The notes: a model not told the origin generated them from the letters alone. A stretch of DNA of 64,000 nucleotides from Methylomusa anaerophila (GCF_003966895.1 NZ_AP018449.1:937424-1001423); one strand, 5' to 3'. Shown: positions 23,683 to 32,760, counted from the stretch's first letter. Program-made: numbers and translations.

Positions 23683-24276
23683 ATGAAAAGAACAAGACGT
23701 AATGAACATATCCGAGAGCGGTTACTAGATGCTGGGTTGGATTTTTTTTCCAAACAGGGTTATAACGGCACAGGAATTAAGGAGATTGTTGATGCCGTAG
23801 GGGTACCGAAGGGATCATTTTACAATTATTTCAGTAGCAAAGAGGATTTTGCAGCGAACATAATTCGACATTATGCAGAAGGTTATTGGCGTGAATGGTC
23901 CACGTATTTTTTGGAGGGACCTGACGATGATTCGCTATCAGCATTACGCTACAGCTTTGAACGGATGATAGAAAAACATAAGGAAAGCGATGTAAAGGCT
24001 GGCTGTATCGTCGGCAATTTAGGTGCAGAGATTAGTGAATCGAGTGAGATATGTCGCAATGCGATGCAGACTGTCCTAAAAGAGTGGCGTGAACGATTTG
24101 CTAAATATGTGCTAATAGCACAAGCGCAGGGGACAGTAAGAAATGATATATCTGCCGAAGAATTGGCAGATATCTTTTGTAGTGTGTGGGAAGGAAGTCT
24201 GTTGCGTATGAAGATAGAAAATTCTACAGATCCTCTGAAGCGCTGCATAAATTTGATGTTTGACAAGTTTTTTTAA
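23683..24276 (+). CDS. TetR/AcrR-family repressor (NemR-like context)
   Basis: A ~197-aa TetR protein: the DNA-binding domain EHIRERLLDAGLDFFSKQGY, GTGIKEIVDAVGVPKGSFYNYFSSKEDF is clear, and the C-terminus has the GCIVGNLGAEI stretch typical of the group that includes NemR/YcdC-like regulators with a redox-reactive cysteine. Start ATG 23683 is chosen over the upstream frame because the promoter -10 overlaps the longer version. It is followed by an OYE-type reductase, and both share an AGACGAnyGGTCATAT site, so it probably represses both until an electrophile or quinone inactivates it. Confidence 0.85.
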   Translation: MKRTRRNEHIRERLLDAGLDFFSKQGYNGTGIKEIVDAVGVPKGSFYNYFSSKEDFAANIIRHYAEGYWREWSTYFLEGPDDDSLSALRYSFERMIEKHKESDVKAGCIVGNLGAEISESSEICRNAMQTVLKEWRERFAKYVLIAQAQGTVRNDISAEELADIFCSVWEGSLLRMKIENSTDPLKRCINLMFDKFF

Positions 24277-24288
24277 GAATAATTTTTT

Positions 24289-24317
24289 TTGCATAAAACA
24301 AGACGACTGGTCATATT
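24289..24317 (+). promoter_or_regulatory. Promoter and operator of the OYE-type reductase
   Basis: TTGCAT (24289-24294), 17-bp spacer, CATATT (24312-24317). AGACGACTGGTCATAT at 24301-24316 matches the site in front of tetR. The shared motif between divergent-function promoters is seen directly; repression is inferred. Confidence 0.6.
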
Positions 24318-24399
24318 AGTTTTTTTAGCAATAGATGCATAATGCGATACTGCTATCTGCGGAGCGGCATCATTTTTGTAAAGCTGTTATCTCTACTGG

Positions 24400-24425
24400 A
24401 AAGGAGGTGATAAACTATGCAATAA
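24400..24425 (+). promoter_or_regulatory. Two-codon leader ORF with ideal ribosome-binding site
   Basis: AAAGGAGGTGAT at 24400-24411 is complementary to the 16S 3' end and is followed by ATG CAA TAA (24417-24425), a Met-Gln mini-ORF, 53 bases before the real gene, which has its own AAAGGGAGG. It could be a leader peptide or the relic of a former start. Confidence 0.4.
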
Positions 24426-24478
24426 GAAAAAATGTTTTTTCGGGAAAATGATTCTGAATAACAAAGGGAGGTAAAACA

Positions 24479-26416
24479 ATGGCGAAATACGACAAATTAT
24501 TTGAAACTGTGAAAATCGGAAGCATGGTGTTAAAAAACCGTTTTATCCAGCCCCCCATGGTGGTAAACTACTGTTCTTCGGATGGACATGTGACAGATCG
24601 TTACATTGCCTACATACGGGCAAGAGCGAAAGGTGGTGTAGGTATGATTGTTACAGAGGCAACCTATGTCCACTCCAGTGGAAAAGGATTCATTAACGAA
24701 TTAGGAATCTATAAGGATGAACTTATACCGGGGTTGAAAAAGTTAACCGCGGCCGTACATGAAGAAGGTGGCAAGATTGCTGTGCAGCTTTATCATGGCG
24801 GTCGACAGACTAGCTCGGCCACGACTGGAATGCCTATTATGGCGCCATCACCTATACCCTGTCCGTTTGTCGGTGAAATGCCGAAGGAGATGACAGAAGA
24901 AGATATCCGTGAGATAGTAGAGGCTTACGGGGAAGGGGCGCGGCGTGCCAAAGATGCAGGTTTCGATGCCGTAGAAATTCACGGGGCTCACGGTTACTTA
25001 ATCAACCAATTCCTTTCTCCTTATAGCAATAAGCGATCCGACGAGTATGGCGGATCGCTCATCAACCGCGCTCGTTTCCCGCTGGCGGTGGTGCAAAAGG
25101 TGCGAGAAATAGTTGGGCCGGACTTTCCTGTACAATATAGAATGAGCGCTGAGGAATATGTTGAAGGCGGCCTTACTGTCGAGGATACTAAAGCCTTTTC
25201 GATAATGCTTGTGGATAATAGCGTAAATGCCATTCATGTGAGCGGGGGGGTCTATGAGTCAGCTGCATATATTCTTCCGCCGGCCGCTATCCCCCAAGGA
25301 GTTTACGTGAACAATGCTGCGGCCATCAGGGAAGCCATTGGCGCCAAGGTTCCCGTCATTGTCGCAGCTAGACTGAAAAATCCTGACATGATGGTAGAGA
25401 TAGTAGAAGCTGGCAAAGCGGACATGATTTCCATAGGACGAACACTGCTGGCTGATCCTGAATTTCCCAATAAACTGAAAACTGGGAAGCTAGAGGATAT
25501 CCGGAAATGCACCGGCTGCAACCAAGGATGTGTCGACCGTCTTCTTGCTGCTCAGGATATCGGTTGTTTAGGGAATCCTTTGACTGGCCATGAGGGGGAG
25601 TTTAATCTTGAGAAAAAAGCGGCAAATAAGAAAAAGGTTCTCGTGGTAGGAGGCGGACCTGGTGGATTGGAAGCGGCACGGATTGCAACGTTGGGTGGAC
25701 ATAACGTCTTTTTATATGAAAAAAGCGATAAGCTAGGAGGTCTTCTCAATTGCGTATCCCTTGCTCCTCACAAAGACGAGTTTGAAGAGTTAAAGAATTT
25801 TCAGATTGCTCAGATTGAGAAACTAGGTGTTCACGTTACACTAAATCAGTCCGTGGATGGAGCGGTCATCGACCGTCTGCAACCTGACGTTGTTATCATG
25901 GCGACGGGTTCCCAGCCAATCAAACTAAAGATTCCCGGACTTGAGAATGTACGGGTTAAGAATGGGGAGGAAATCCTTTTCGGTGCTACTTTCGGAAAAA
26001 GTGCGGTTGTTATAGGTGGTGGCGCTGTTGGCTGCGAAACTGCAGAGTTTATGGCGGACAAGGGAGCTAAGGTGATAATCGTTGAGATGCAGGAAGAAGC
26101 GGCTAAAGAAGTAGGTTTGTTGGAAAGAGCGTTACTTTTGCAAAGGCTTGCACAAAAGGGAGTGACAATCTTGACGGGGGGAGCAGCGCAGGAAGTTACA
26201 GCGAAAGGAGAGCTCATCATTAAAAGGAATGGCGGAGAGGAGATCTTGCGTGGCATTGATACGGTGGTGCTGGCCGTAGGTTACAAGTCGGTAACAGAAC
26301 TTGAAGATGTACTTAAGGAAAAAGAAGTACCGTACGTCAAGATTGGGGATTGTTCCAAGCCGCGCAAGGTCCTAGATGCCACGTGGGAGGCTTTCCACGA
26401 GTGTTATTCGCTGTAA
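24479..26416 (+). CDS. Old Yellow Enzyme/2,4-dienoyl-CoA reductase-type flavoprotein
   Basis: A 645-aa three-domain NADH:flavin oxidoreductase. Residues 1-330 form the FMN TIM barrel (NRFIQPPMVV at the start, AVQLYHGGRQ, FDAVEIHGAHGYLINQFLSP). A 4Fe-4S motif, CTGCNQGC plus a cysteine in DIGCLGNP, lies near 345-365. The rest is an FAD domain (VLVVGGGPGGLEAAR) with an inserted NAD(P) domain (SAVVIGGGAVGCETAEF). The layout is that of FadH, TMADH and bile-acid or enoate reductases, which reduce activated C=C bonds. Preceded by its tetR and a shared operator, suggesting induction by electrophilic alkenes. Substrate is not determinable. Confidence 0.88.
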   Translation: MAKYDKLFETVKIGSMVLKNRFIQPPMVVNYCSSDGHVTDRYIAYIRARAKGGVGMIVTEATYVHSSGKGFINELGIYKDELIPGLKKLTAAVHEEGGKIAVQLYHGGRQTSSATTGMPIMAPSPIPCPFVGEMPKEMTEEDIREIVEAYGEGARRAKDAGFDAVEIHGAHGYLINQFLSPYSNKRSDEYGGSLINRARFPLAVVQKVREIVGPDFPVQYRMSAEEYVEGGLTVEDTKAFSIMLVDNSVNAIHVSGGVYESAAYILPPAAIPQGVYVNNAAAIREAIGAKVPVIVAARLKNPDMMVEIVEAGKADMISIGRTLLADPEFPNKLKTGKLEDIRKCTGCNQGCVDRLLAAQDIGCLGNPLTGHEGEFNLEKKAANKKKVLVVGGGPGGLEAARIATLGGHNVFLYEKSDKLGGLLNCVSLAPHKDEFEELKNFQIAQIEKLGVHVTLNQSVDGAVIDRLQPDVVIMATGSQPIKLKIPGLENVRVKNGEEILFGATFGKSAVVIGGGAVGCETAEFMADKGAKVIIVEMQEEAAKEVGLLERALLLQRLAQKGVTILTGGAAQEVTAKGELIIKRNGGEEILRGIDTVVLAVGYKSVTELEDVLKEKEVPYVKIGDCSKPRKVLDATWEAFHECYSL

Positions 26417-26989
26417 GTAAGGGATCAAACCATTTTTACAAAAAGCTTTGTAGAATTACAAGGAAAGATATGACTTATCGGTCTCTGTGAAGAAGTATGT
26501 GGTTATAGAGGTGTCATTAACAGTGGTTTGTGATGCAGTGCGGTATCGAGTCAGTCCGTAGAATCCTCAAGCGGATCAAAGGATAATATAGCATCAGTTA
26601 ATTTGTTCCACTTTTATCAGTTAGTAGATGCCCAAAAAATTTTATTAACGTTTTGAAACTTTCAGCTCAATCTCACCCCTTTGAGGACAGTACTAAATGT
26701 TCAATGTGCTAGAACCATATTATAGAGCAAGATCATTTTATAAAATGAAAGATTAGGCCAATGTTAGGATTTAATAGTTTTGTACTGTAGAGAGAAAACT
26801 ATTTGCGGAATTGAAACAATGCCTATTGATTGGGAAAGGGCAGTTTGAAGAGATTCAAGCTGCCCTTTCTGAGGTTGAATTTATAAACAAGATTATGAAT
26901 GTAACTGTTTGATATTGTGTGGATTGTAGGTGATGTTTTGATTTTGTAAGATCTTTGCACCAGAACATTTTTTATTAACCGGTGTGAGT
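26417..26989. other. Gene-free region with one long hairpin
   Basis: No supported gene. At about 26836-26872, GAAAGGGCAG-T-TTGAA and TTCAA-G-CTGCCCTTTC form a long stem with a GAGA loop, a possible terminator though without a T run. The rest is AT-rich. Confidence 0.4.
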
Positions 26990-28310
26990 GGTAAAATAAA
27001 GTAGGCCAATTTCGGACAAGTAAATCCGGACAAATTTGGCCAACATACTATACCAGTTTTGGCCACAAAGTAGGCCACTGTTTAGCAAAAGAATGTGCAT
27101 CAATCCAAGCCGTCCTACCCGCTACATGTGATAGACTTAAAAAATCACATATGGGAAGGGTGGCAGAATAAAGGCGCTTGGATTTTCAAAAAGAAGAACG
27201 GCCAGAGTATTGGCCATCAGCCGTGATACAGTTAGCAGCTATTGGGACATGGCCGCTGACGAATATACCGCAATGGCTGAGTTAGTCAAGAAGCAAAGCA
27301 GTCTCATCAAATATGAGTCTGTAATTCTTGGCTGGTTATATCGTTATCCATCCATGACTTCCGCACAAGTGTATGACTGGCTGCTGGAACATTACAATGT
27401 TCAAATATCCGAACGGGCAGTACGGCGATATATCGGTGCACTCCGGCGCGAACACAGCATTGCTAAAAACTCTCAACCTCGCGACTATGAATCTGTGGAT
27501 GAATTACCCATGGGGTATCAGATGCAGATCGACTTTGGCGAAAAAAGCATGAGAACGCCTGACGGACAGTATGTGAAGGTCTATTTTATCGGCGTCGTCC
27601 TCTCCCATTCACGGTACAAATGGGGCTATTTCCTAGATCGACCCTTCTGCTCGGTGGATCTTGTAAACTGTCTGGATATGTGTTTTGACCATTGCGGCGG
27701 TGTCGCTCACGAGCTTGTATTTGACCAGGACAGCATTGTAACAGTCAGTGAAAATTACGGTGACATTATTTATACTTATGAATTCGAGAAGTACCGCAAA
27801 CTCCATAGTTTAAACATCTATTTATGCCGGAAATCCGATCCGGAATGTAAGGGTAAGGTGGAATCGGTCGTCAAATATGTAAAAGGCAACTTCCTGCCCA
27901 ATCGTTTTTTCATGGGTATTGATATTTTAAATCGCAGTTTTGTTGAGTGGCTTGACCGCACGGGAAATCGGAAGAAACATGGCACGACAAAAAAAGTACC
28001 GGCCGAGGTGTTCGAATTGGAACGCGCGCACCTTCGACCGATACTTACCATAATGGAAACATCTACTGATGCTAGTATGAATCGAATCGCTATTCGGTTC
28101 CCCTTGGTACTTACAACAAAGAAAAAGAGGTTTGCATTGAAGTAAAGGACGGCAAACTCATCATATCGCAGGTTTATGGCGACTACGTGATAGCCGAACA
28201 TCCTTTATGTAGCGGCAAGGGAAAACTGATTAAAAACGGCTTAATGGACTGTGCAATGATTTTCTACAGGAAATTCGTCGGCGAAAAGGCAGGTCAATCT
28301 ACTAGTCTTA
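26990..28310 (+). mobile_element. IS21-family relic
   Basis: Left-end repeats of IS21 type (aaagtaggcca and aaatttggcca motifs, several copies at about 27001-27080) precede an istA-like gene that is damaged, and the istB helper gene is gone: coding sequence ends soon after a frameshift and unrelated sequence follows about 28310. Confidence 0.7.
27153..28300 (+). pseudogene. IstA-type transposase, frameshifted
   Basis: Reading begins without a good start (KALGFSKRRTARVLAIS, possible TTG at 27210) in the N-terminal helix-turn-helix, then the DDE domain: GYQMQIDFGEKSM (first Asp), ELVFDQDSIV (second Asp) and DPECKGKVESVVKYVKGNFL (Glu), followed by FVEWLDRTGNRKKHGTT. At about 28085 the frame shifts; the true C-terminus continues in the next frame as YSVPLGTYNKEKEVCIEV and IISQVYGDYVIAEH and then breaks off. 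IS21 transposition also needs IstB, which is missing. Non-functional. Confidence 0.8.
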
Positions 28311-28401
28311 GAAGCAGATAACTGGCTCGAGGTTGTCAGTATCCCCGTCCCATTGACACCTGCAAGTCCTCAACCGTCCAAGGGTTCGTATTTGCTCATA
28401 A

Positions 28402-28836
28402 TCAGTCATACCACTCCAACTCAACAAGAGCCTTGTTCCTATATGTCAAGAAATCTCGCGCTCTAAATCCCATACGTTCCCAAAAGCGTTTGCCGTCCTC
28501 ATTATCCGAATACACCGCAAGCGTGACATCGGATATCTCCTCGGCTTTCAAGGCTTCAAACACCTTTGCAACAAGACGTGTGCCGATTTTCTTATTCTGA
28601 TGCTCGCGTGAAACGCAGGCATGATAAATGTAGCCGCTGCGTCCGTCGTTGCCGCAGAGAATCGCCCCAACAATATCGCCGTCAAGCTCCGCGACAAAGG
28701 AAGTGTTTGGGTTTCGACGGAGAAATTTCTCAATGCCGTCGCGAGTGTCAGCAACATTATTCAACCCCATATGCTCCGTTTGCCACAGGGCGTAAACACG
28801 GTCGTAGTCAGTGATTTTAAGTGGAAGTATTTTCAT
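28402..28836 (-). CDS. GNAT-family N-acetyltransferase
   Basis: A 144-aa GNAT protein. It has the N-terminal LKITDYDRVYALWQ, the core FVAELDGDIVGAILCGND, the acetyl-CoA loop ACVSREHQNKKIGTRLVAKVFEAL (QxxGxG variant) and VYSDNEDGKRFWERMGF near the end. It would transfer acetyl from acetyl-CoA to an amine of a small molecule or peptide. Complete length; start ATG 28836 follows an AGGAGAGGAAG-like site. Its flanks are mobile or duplicated DNA, so it is accessory. Substrate unknown. Confidence 0.83.
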   Translation of the reverse strand: MKILPLKITDYDRVYALWQTEHMGLNNVADTRDGIEKFLRRNPNTSFVAELDGDIVGAILCGNDGRSGYIYHACVSREHQNKKIGTRLVAKVFEALKAEEISDVTLAVYSDNEDGKRFWERMGFRARDFLTYRNKALVELEWYD

Positions 28837-28975
28837 TTTCTCTTCCTCTCCTAACTTTCGGCTTAATCAGTCGTAACTCCGACCAACCACCCGTTTCAAT
28901 TCTTCATCTAGCACATCACCGCCGAGCGTGACGGTGTTCCAGCGGTGGGAATCGCACAATCGTAGTCGAGTAGAG

Positions 28976-29291
28976 CAGTGAGGTGTTAGGCGCTTGAGAT
29001 ATTCCTGAATGCCTGCGGTAAGATACTTCTCTTTAATTTTGCCAACTATGACAATAGTGATTTTCATGGTAACTCTCTTTCGGATTACTGCTGTTGCGGC
29101 ATTTCTTCCAGGGCCAATGGTCTGGGTCCGCCCGTTCCGCTGTATAACGACGGCTACGCAGCTTCCCACCTGCTGGTTGTCAAGTACGGCCCGAAGGTCG
29201 GGTACGCTATTGGTCTCAGTACCGGCGACGCTCAGAATAACATCCCCTTCCTGGATGCCGGCTTTGGCCGCAGGGCCATTCGGATATACGA
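28976..29291 (-). pseudogene. Partial duplicate of the htrA 3' end and rlmH 5' end
   Basis: This block matches 33270-33593 at roughly 95% by eye: the last ~60 codons of htrA (VAVVIQRNGRTQTI), the intergenic bases and the first ~30 codons of rlmH (MKITIVIVGKIKEKYLT). A 5-base gap removes acatt in the htrA tail and shifts its frame. Neither gene can be made. The copy ends abruptly on both sides, 0.64 kb from Rpn copy 2. Confidence 0.85.
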
Positions 29292-29394
29292 GTCAACAAA
29301 CCGTCCCTTGACTCGGCCTCGTACATGTCGGAATTCCCGACACACTGCTTTTTCAACAAGCTCGCCAGTTTCAAAAATACTATACTATGACTTT

Positions 29395-29715
29395 TTACGA
29401 AAGTACTTTCCCTTTGCTGATGACTTCATCATATAGGAAATCCCCTGGCTTGGCTTTTCGATAGTCATCGACTGAATAAGGCCGTGGTGATATGTCAGGA
29501 TTCACATCCAGTGTCAGCATTTTTAGTCGTACAGCCTCTTTTACATAGTCATGACCGAAATCGGAAGATATAATGACTACATCAATATCACTGTCTTCAT
29601 CAGCAGTATCAGACGCTTGAGAGCCATACAAAACAGCTTGCTCAACCGCAATTTTGTTATTACGGAGAATGCGCAAGTAATCCTTTACAGCTATTTCAAC
29701 TTGCTTTCCACCCAT
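29395..29715 (-). CDS. MNT-type nucleotidyltransferase domain protein
   Basis: A ~106-aa small nucleotidyltransferase. The signature GSQASDTADEDSDIDVVII (GSx...DxD) near residues 28-46 binds Mg-NTP. Such proteins (MNT, MntA-like) are usually antitoxins that AMPylate a HEPN RNase partner, or orphan domains. No HEPN gene is adjacent: upstream is Rpn copy 2 and downstream a duplicated fragment. Start ATG 29715 is chosen for AAAGGAGGT just upstream; the frame is open further but has no other start signal. Confidence 0.8.
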   Translation of the reverse strand: MGGKQVEIAVKDYLRILRNNKIAVEQAVLYGSQASDTADEDSDIDVVIISSDFGHDYVKEAVRLKMLTLDVNPDISPRPYSVDDYRKAKPGDFLYDEVISKGKVLS

Positions 29716-30109
29716 GCCAATACCTCCTTTGTTTCCGACAAACCTTCCATAAAACAATACATCCGTATAATGTAATTCTCTACCCTCATAATACCATACT
29801 TCTCCGTATAGAAAAGACATAACATCCCCTTGGCGGAAAGCTATGTCTTTTTGGAGTTATGTTGCAAAAAGGATTTTTAGTGCCATTGCCGATCATGTCT
29901 ATTTGCATCAATAATGATTTTATATAAATATGTATTCTCCGCTAATTGCTTTTAACTATCTTTTGGTACACTACAAAAATGAATTAATTTATCAAATCCT
30001 TGATTCGCAATCCACTTTTCATCTCACTGTTTGCTGGTATACGTTGAAAATATTGTTCATCATTAGTAGAGTAATTCTCCCATTATCGAGAAAACCAATA
30101 GAAAAAACA

Positions 30110-30144
30110 GGACTCGCTGAAACAATTTTCGCGAGTCCTTCCAA
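30110..30144 (-). terminator. rpn intrinsic terminator, copy 2
   Basis: GGACTCGC/GCGAGTCC stem followed on the minus strand by TGTTTTTTC, equivalent to the one at 12390. One base of the loop differs. Confidence 0.7.
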
Positions 30145-30148
30145 GGCA

Positions 30149-30421
30149 CTAATCCTTTCTGAGTTTCTCCACTTCTTCCAAAGATAATCCAGTCCCTTTG
30201 GAAACATCCGCCGGTAACAGACCCATTGCCAAAAGACGTAACGCTGTTTCCCGAATGCCTTCTTCTCTGCCTTCTTCTCTGCCTTCTTCTTTGGCGTAGT
30301 ACATAGCCGACAAATGATCACGCAAGGCCTTCTCGCGCATTTCATATAGATATCGCTCTTTATCCTGCTGCAAAAAGCGTTCTTCCGCTGACAAGGCTTT
30401 TTGGATCGCTGGTTCACTCAT
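30149..30421 (-). CDS. Possible RpnS-like internal product, copy 2
   Basis: Same in-frame ATG (MSEPAIQKAL) with GGAGGAG six bases upstream as in copy 1, giving 90 aa because of the shorter linker. The start signal is conserved between copies; expression is inferred. Confidence 0.53.
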   Translation of the reverse strand: MSEPAIQKALSAEERFLQQDKERYLYEMREKALRDHLSAMYYAKEEGREEGREEGIRETALRLLAMGLLPADVSKGTGLSLEEVEKLRKD

Positions 30422-31000
30422 CACGATCTCCTCCATTTCTTGCGGATTGGCGTAATTCCCCAAATAGGTCAGCCACTTCTCCAACCGTGTTCTCGGTTTT
30501 GTTCGGAGAGTTTTCCATTTCGGCAATTCCAGAAAGTGGACTTCCATATCCCGGTTCAGTCGATAGCCTGTAGCTATATCATAGAGAGAAAATACGCTGT
30601 GATGGGGCTGGGTTTCCGGTAAAAAACTAAAACCCAGCACGTTGATGGTCACGGTACGGCATAGTTCTTTATAAGTCTGCCCACTTTGCAACTGACTTTG
30701 ATACAATTTAGCCCAATAGTATAGGGTTCTTTTGTCAATATCCCGTTCATTGACAATCTGCACTTCGATGTTGACGAAACTACCATCACTGGCCTTGCCG
30801 AGAATATCCAGCCGGGACAGTTTATCTTGCAGATGCGCCGGATCCAGTTCTCGCTCCGCTAAAGTAATATCCGTCAATTCTTCGCTGCCGTTGACGCTTA
30901 AGACTGAGTTGAGGAAATTCAGCAATATGTCTTTATGTTCTTCCCGCCCGAATACCCATTTGAACAGATAGTCATTCAGCCGGTTCAAGTCCCATTCCAC
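30149..31000 (-). CDS. Rpn-family PD-(D/E)XK nuclease (RpnL-like), copy 2
   Basis: A 283-aa protein identical to copy 1 as far as compared except for the linker, which reads KEEGREEGREEGIR here and KEEGREEGKAEGREEG in copy 1. The nuclease core and C-terminal domain are intact. Two functional-looking copies 18 kb apart in the same orientation could recombine with each other and delete or amplify what lies between. Starts at GTG 31000. Confidence 0.88.
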   Translation of the reverse strand: MEWDLNRLNDYLFKWVFGREEHKDILLNFLNSVLSVNGSEELTDITLAERELDPAHLQDKLSRLDILGKASDGSFVNIEVQIVNERDIDKRTLYYWAKLYQSQLQSGQTYKELCRTVTINVLGFSFLPETQPHHSVFSLYDIATGYRLNRDMEVHFLELPKWKTLRTKPRTRLEKWLTYLGNYANPQEMEEIVMSEPAIQKALSAEERFLQQDKERYLYEMREKALRDHLSAMYYAKEEGREEGREEGIRETALRLLAMGLLPADVSKGTGLSLEEVEKLRKD

Positions 31001-31314
31001 AGCGCTGCACCTCGGTTGCCTTTTTCAGAATTCCCTGCTAGTTATAGTATACACCAATCCTGGGATTTACACCATCGTACCTCACGCAGAGTTTCACTTT
31101 GAAAGCAAAAAGTACGTCCCTCCGCTTCCCTGTGTTTGCTGCCTGTGCTTGCTGGAATGCTATTTATTCCCACTACATGCTTTGAATACGGACCCGACTT
31201 TATCATTTAAGCCTGATCCTCCACACACTCCCTGACCCGAATCAAATAGCAAGCCCCGACTCAATACAAATAACTAAATAATTCATGCCTGACGCCAAGA
31301 TCTCCCCAAGCAAG

Positions 31315-32760
31315 CTATTCTTGTAATCCATCTTTTAACGAAATATAATTTTTCCTGCTAAAAGAAATAATTGCGGCACATACAGAGATTCCGGCCAGAA
31401 AAGCCATAACAATGTGAAAAGCTTCCACAAAGCTACTGTCCATCTGAATTTGCGTAGGGTTGGCTATCCCTGATAATATTGTGGCTTGCAATCTTTCAAG
31501 AATCAACACCGATAAGGATGCCCCCATGATCATACCCAGGTTTCGTATTAGTGCATTCAGGCCATTTACTATCCCGATTTGATCTTTGCTGACCGAACTC
31601 ATAACAAAGCTATTATTGGGAGGCTGAAACATGCCAGTTCCCACACCCACCAAAATAAGACTGGGGATAATTCCCCAAAAAGTTGAATGGGTTGTAACAG
31701 ACAACAGAAACAGATAGCCTAATGTATTAAACAGCAAACCACCGGTAGCAAACCATATTGGACCGAACTTATCAGAACCATACCCGCTGAGCGGTGCTGT
31801 AATTGCCATACAAATAGGTAAAAAAGCCATCATGAGTCCCACTCGGAAACCAGAATAATGCAAGACATTCTGTAAGTAAAAGGGCATGAGAATCGCATTA
31901 GCAAAAGTGGCGGCAAAATTGAGAAACGCAGAAAAGTTGCCTAACATAAAAACACGGTTGCGATAAATACTGAAATTTATCAAGGGATTTTCCATCCGAA
32001 GTTCCACCAGGGTGAAAACCGCCAGCAATATAACTCCCAAGAATAAAGAGCCAAGAATAATAGGTGAACTCCAGCCAAAAACATTTCCGTCATTAACCGC
32101 AAATAGTATTCCTATTAAACTCATAGTAAAAAGAATACTTCCTTTGTAATCAAAGGATACTTCTTTTTTATCTTTATCGGCAGGTAAAACAATTTTTGCC
32201 AACAAATAGCCAATGATTCCTATTGGCACATTGACATAAAAAATATATCGCCAGCCTACCCAGCTTACTAAAAATCCACCCAGTGCCGGTCCGGTAAGTG
32301 AACCCAAGGCAACAAAAGTACCCAGCAAACCTAATGCCCGACCCCTTTCGCTAACGGGAAAACTAGATACGATAATAGCTTGATTCGTAGCCATCATCAT
32401 AGAAGCTCCAACTGCTTGAAGAACTCGCATTCCCACAAGCATTCCGATAGCATTGCACAATCCGCAAAGCACTGACCCCAACGTAAAAACAAGAAAACCT
32501 ATGGAGTAAACTTTGCTTCTACCCCACATATCAGCCAGGCGGCCAAAGATCGGCAACAGACTTGCAATAGCCAGCAGATAGGAAACAACGATCCACTGCA
32601 CAATAGATAACGTAACATTCAATTGAGTGGAAATAGTAGGTAAAGCAACATTAACAATACTGCTATCCAAAGTAGCCATAAATGTACCCAATAAAATATC
32701 CGCTAAAATGAACCAACGAATATTGGAAGAGTTCTTGCTATTATTACACGTTAAATTCAT
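31315..32760 (-). CDS. MFS drug exporter, DHA2 (EmrB/QacA) type
   Basis: A ~481-aa, 14-TM exporter. DHA2 motifs: LLGTFMATLDSSIVNVALPT in TM1, LLPIFGRLADMWGRSKVY (motif A), LQAVGASMMMATNQAII, and GALGLLGTFVALGSLTGPALGG-like motif C (seen as FVALGSLTGPALGGFL). Such pumps exchange protons for lipophilic drugs and often need an EmrA adaptor in diderms; none is adjacent. The ATG at 32760 follows AAGGAGAAAG and is preferred over 32799. No dedicated regulator is adjacent. Downstream lies the second Rpn element. Confidence 0.87.
   Translation of the reverse strand: MNLTCNNSKNSSNIRWFILADILLGTFMATLDSSIVNVALPTISTQLNVTLSIVQWIVVSYLLAIASLLPIFGRLADMWGRSKVYSIGFLVFTLGSVLCGLCNAIGMLVGMRVLQAVGASMMMATNQAIIVSSFPVSERGRALGLLGTFVALGSLTGPALGGFLVSWVGWRYIFYVNVPIGIIGYLLAKIVLPADKDKKEVSFDYKGSILFTMSLIGILFAVNDGNVFGWSSPIILGSLFLGVILLAVFTLVELRMENPLINFSIYRNRVFMLGNFSAFLNFAATFANAILMPFYLQNVLHYSGFRVGLMMAFLPICMAITAPLSGYGSDKFGPIWFATGGLLFNTLGYLFLLSVTTHSTFWGIIPSLILVGVGTGMFQPPNNSFVMSSVSKDQIGIVNGLNALIRNLGMIMGASLSVLILERLQATILSGIANPTQIQMDSSFVEAFHIVMAFLAGISVCAAIISFSRKNYISLKDGLQE

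Larger units (their letters stand above)
29930..31211 (-). mobile_element. Rpn element, copy 2 (1,282 bp)
   Basis: Near-identical to 12210-13503, including promoter region, gene and terminator, but 12 bp shorter within the codon-repeat linker. It lies between a nucleotidyltransferase and an MFS pump. Only a handful of substitutions separate the copies, so duplication is recent. Confidence 0.8.

Noticed and set aside
23648..26416. Calling the OYE-type gene nemA and the TetR gene nemR
   Set aside because: The context resembles nemR-nemA, but the reductase is a three-domain FadH-like enzyme of 645 aa, not the single-domain ~365-aa NemA.
28867..29169. 100-aa ORF combining HtrA-like and RlmH-like sequence as a fusion protein
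   Set aside because: It is created by a small deletion in a partial duplicate of the htrA-rlmH junction; neither domain is complete.
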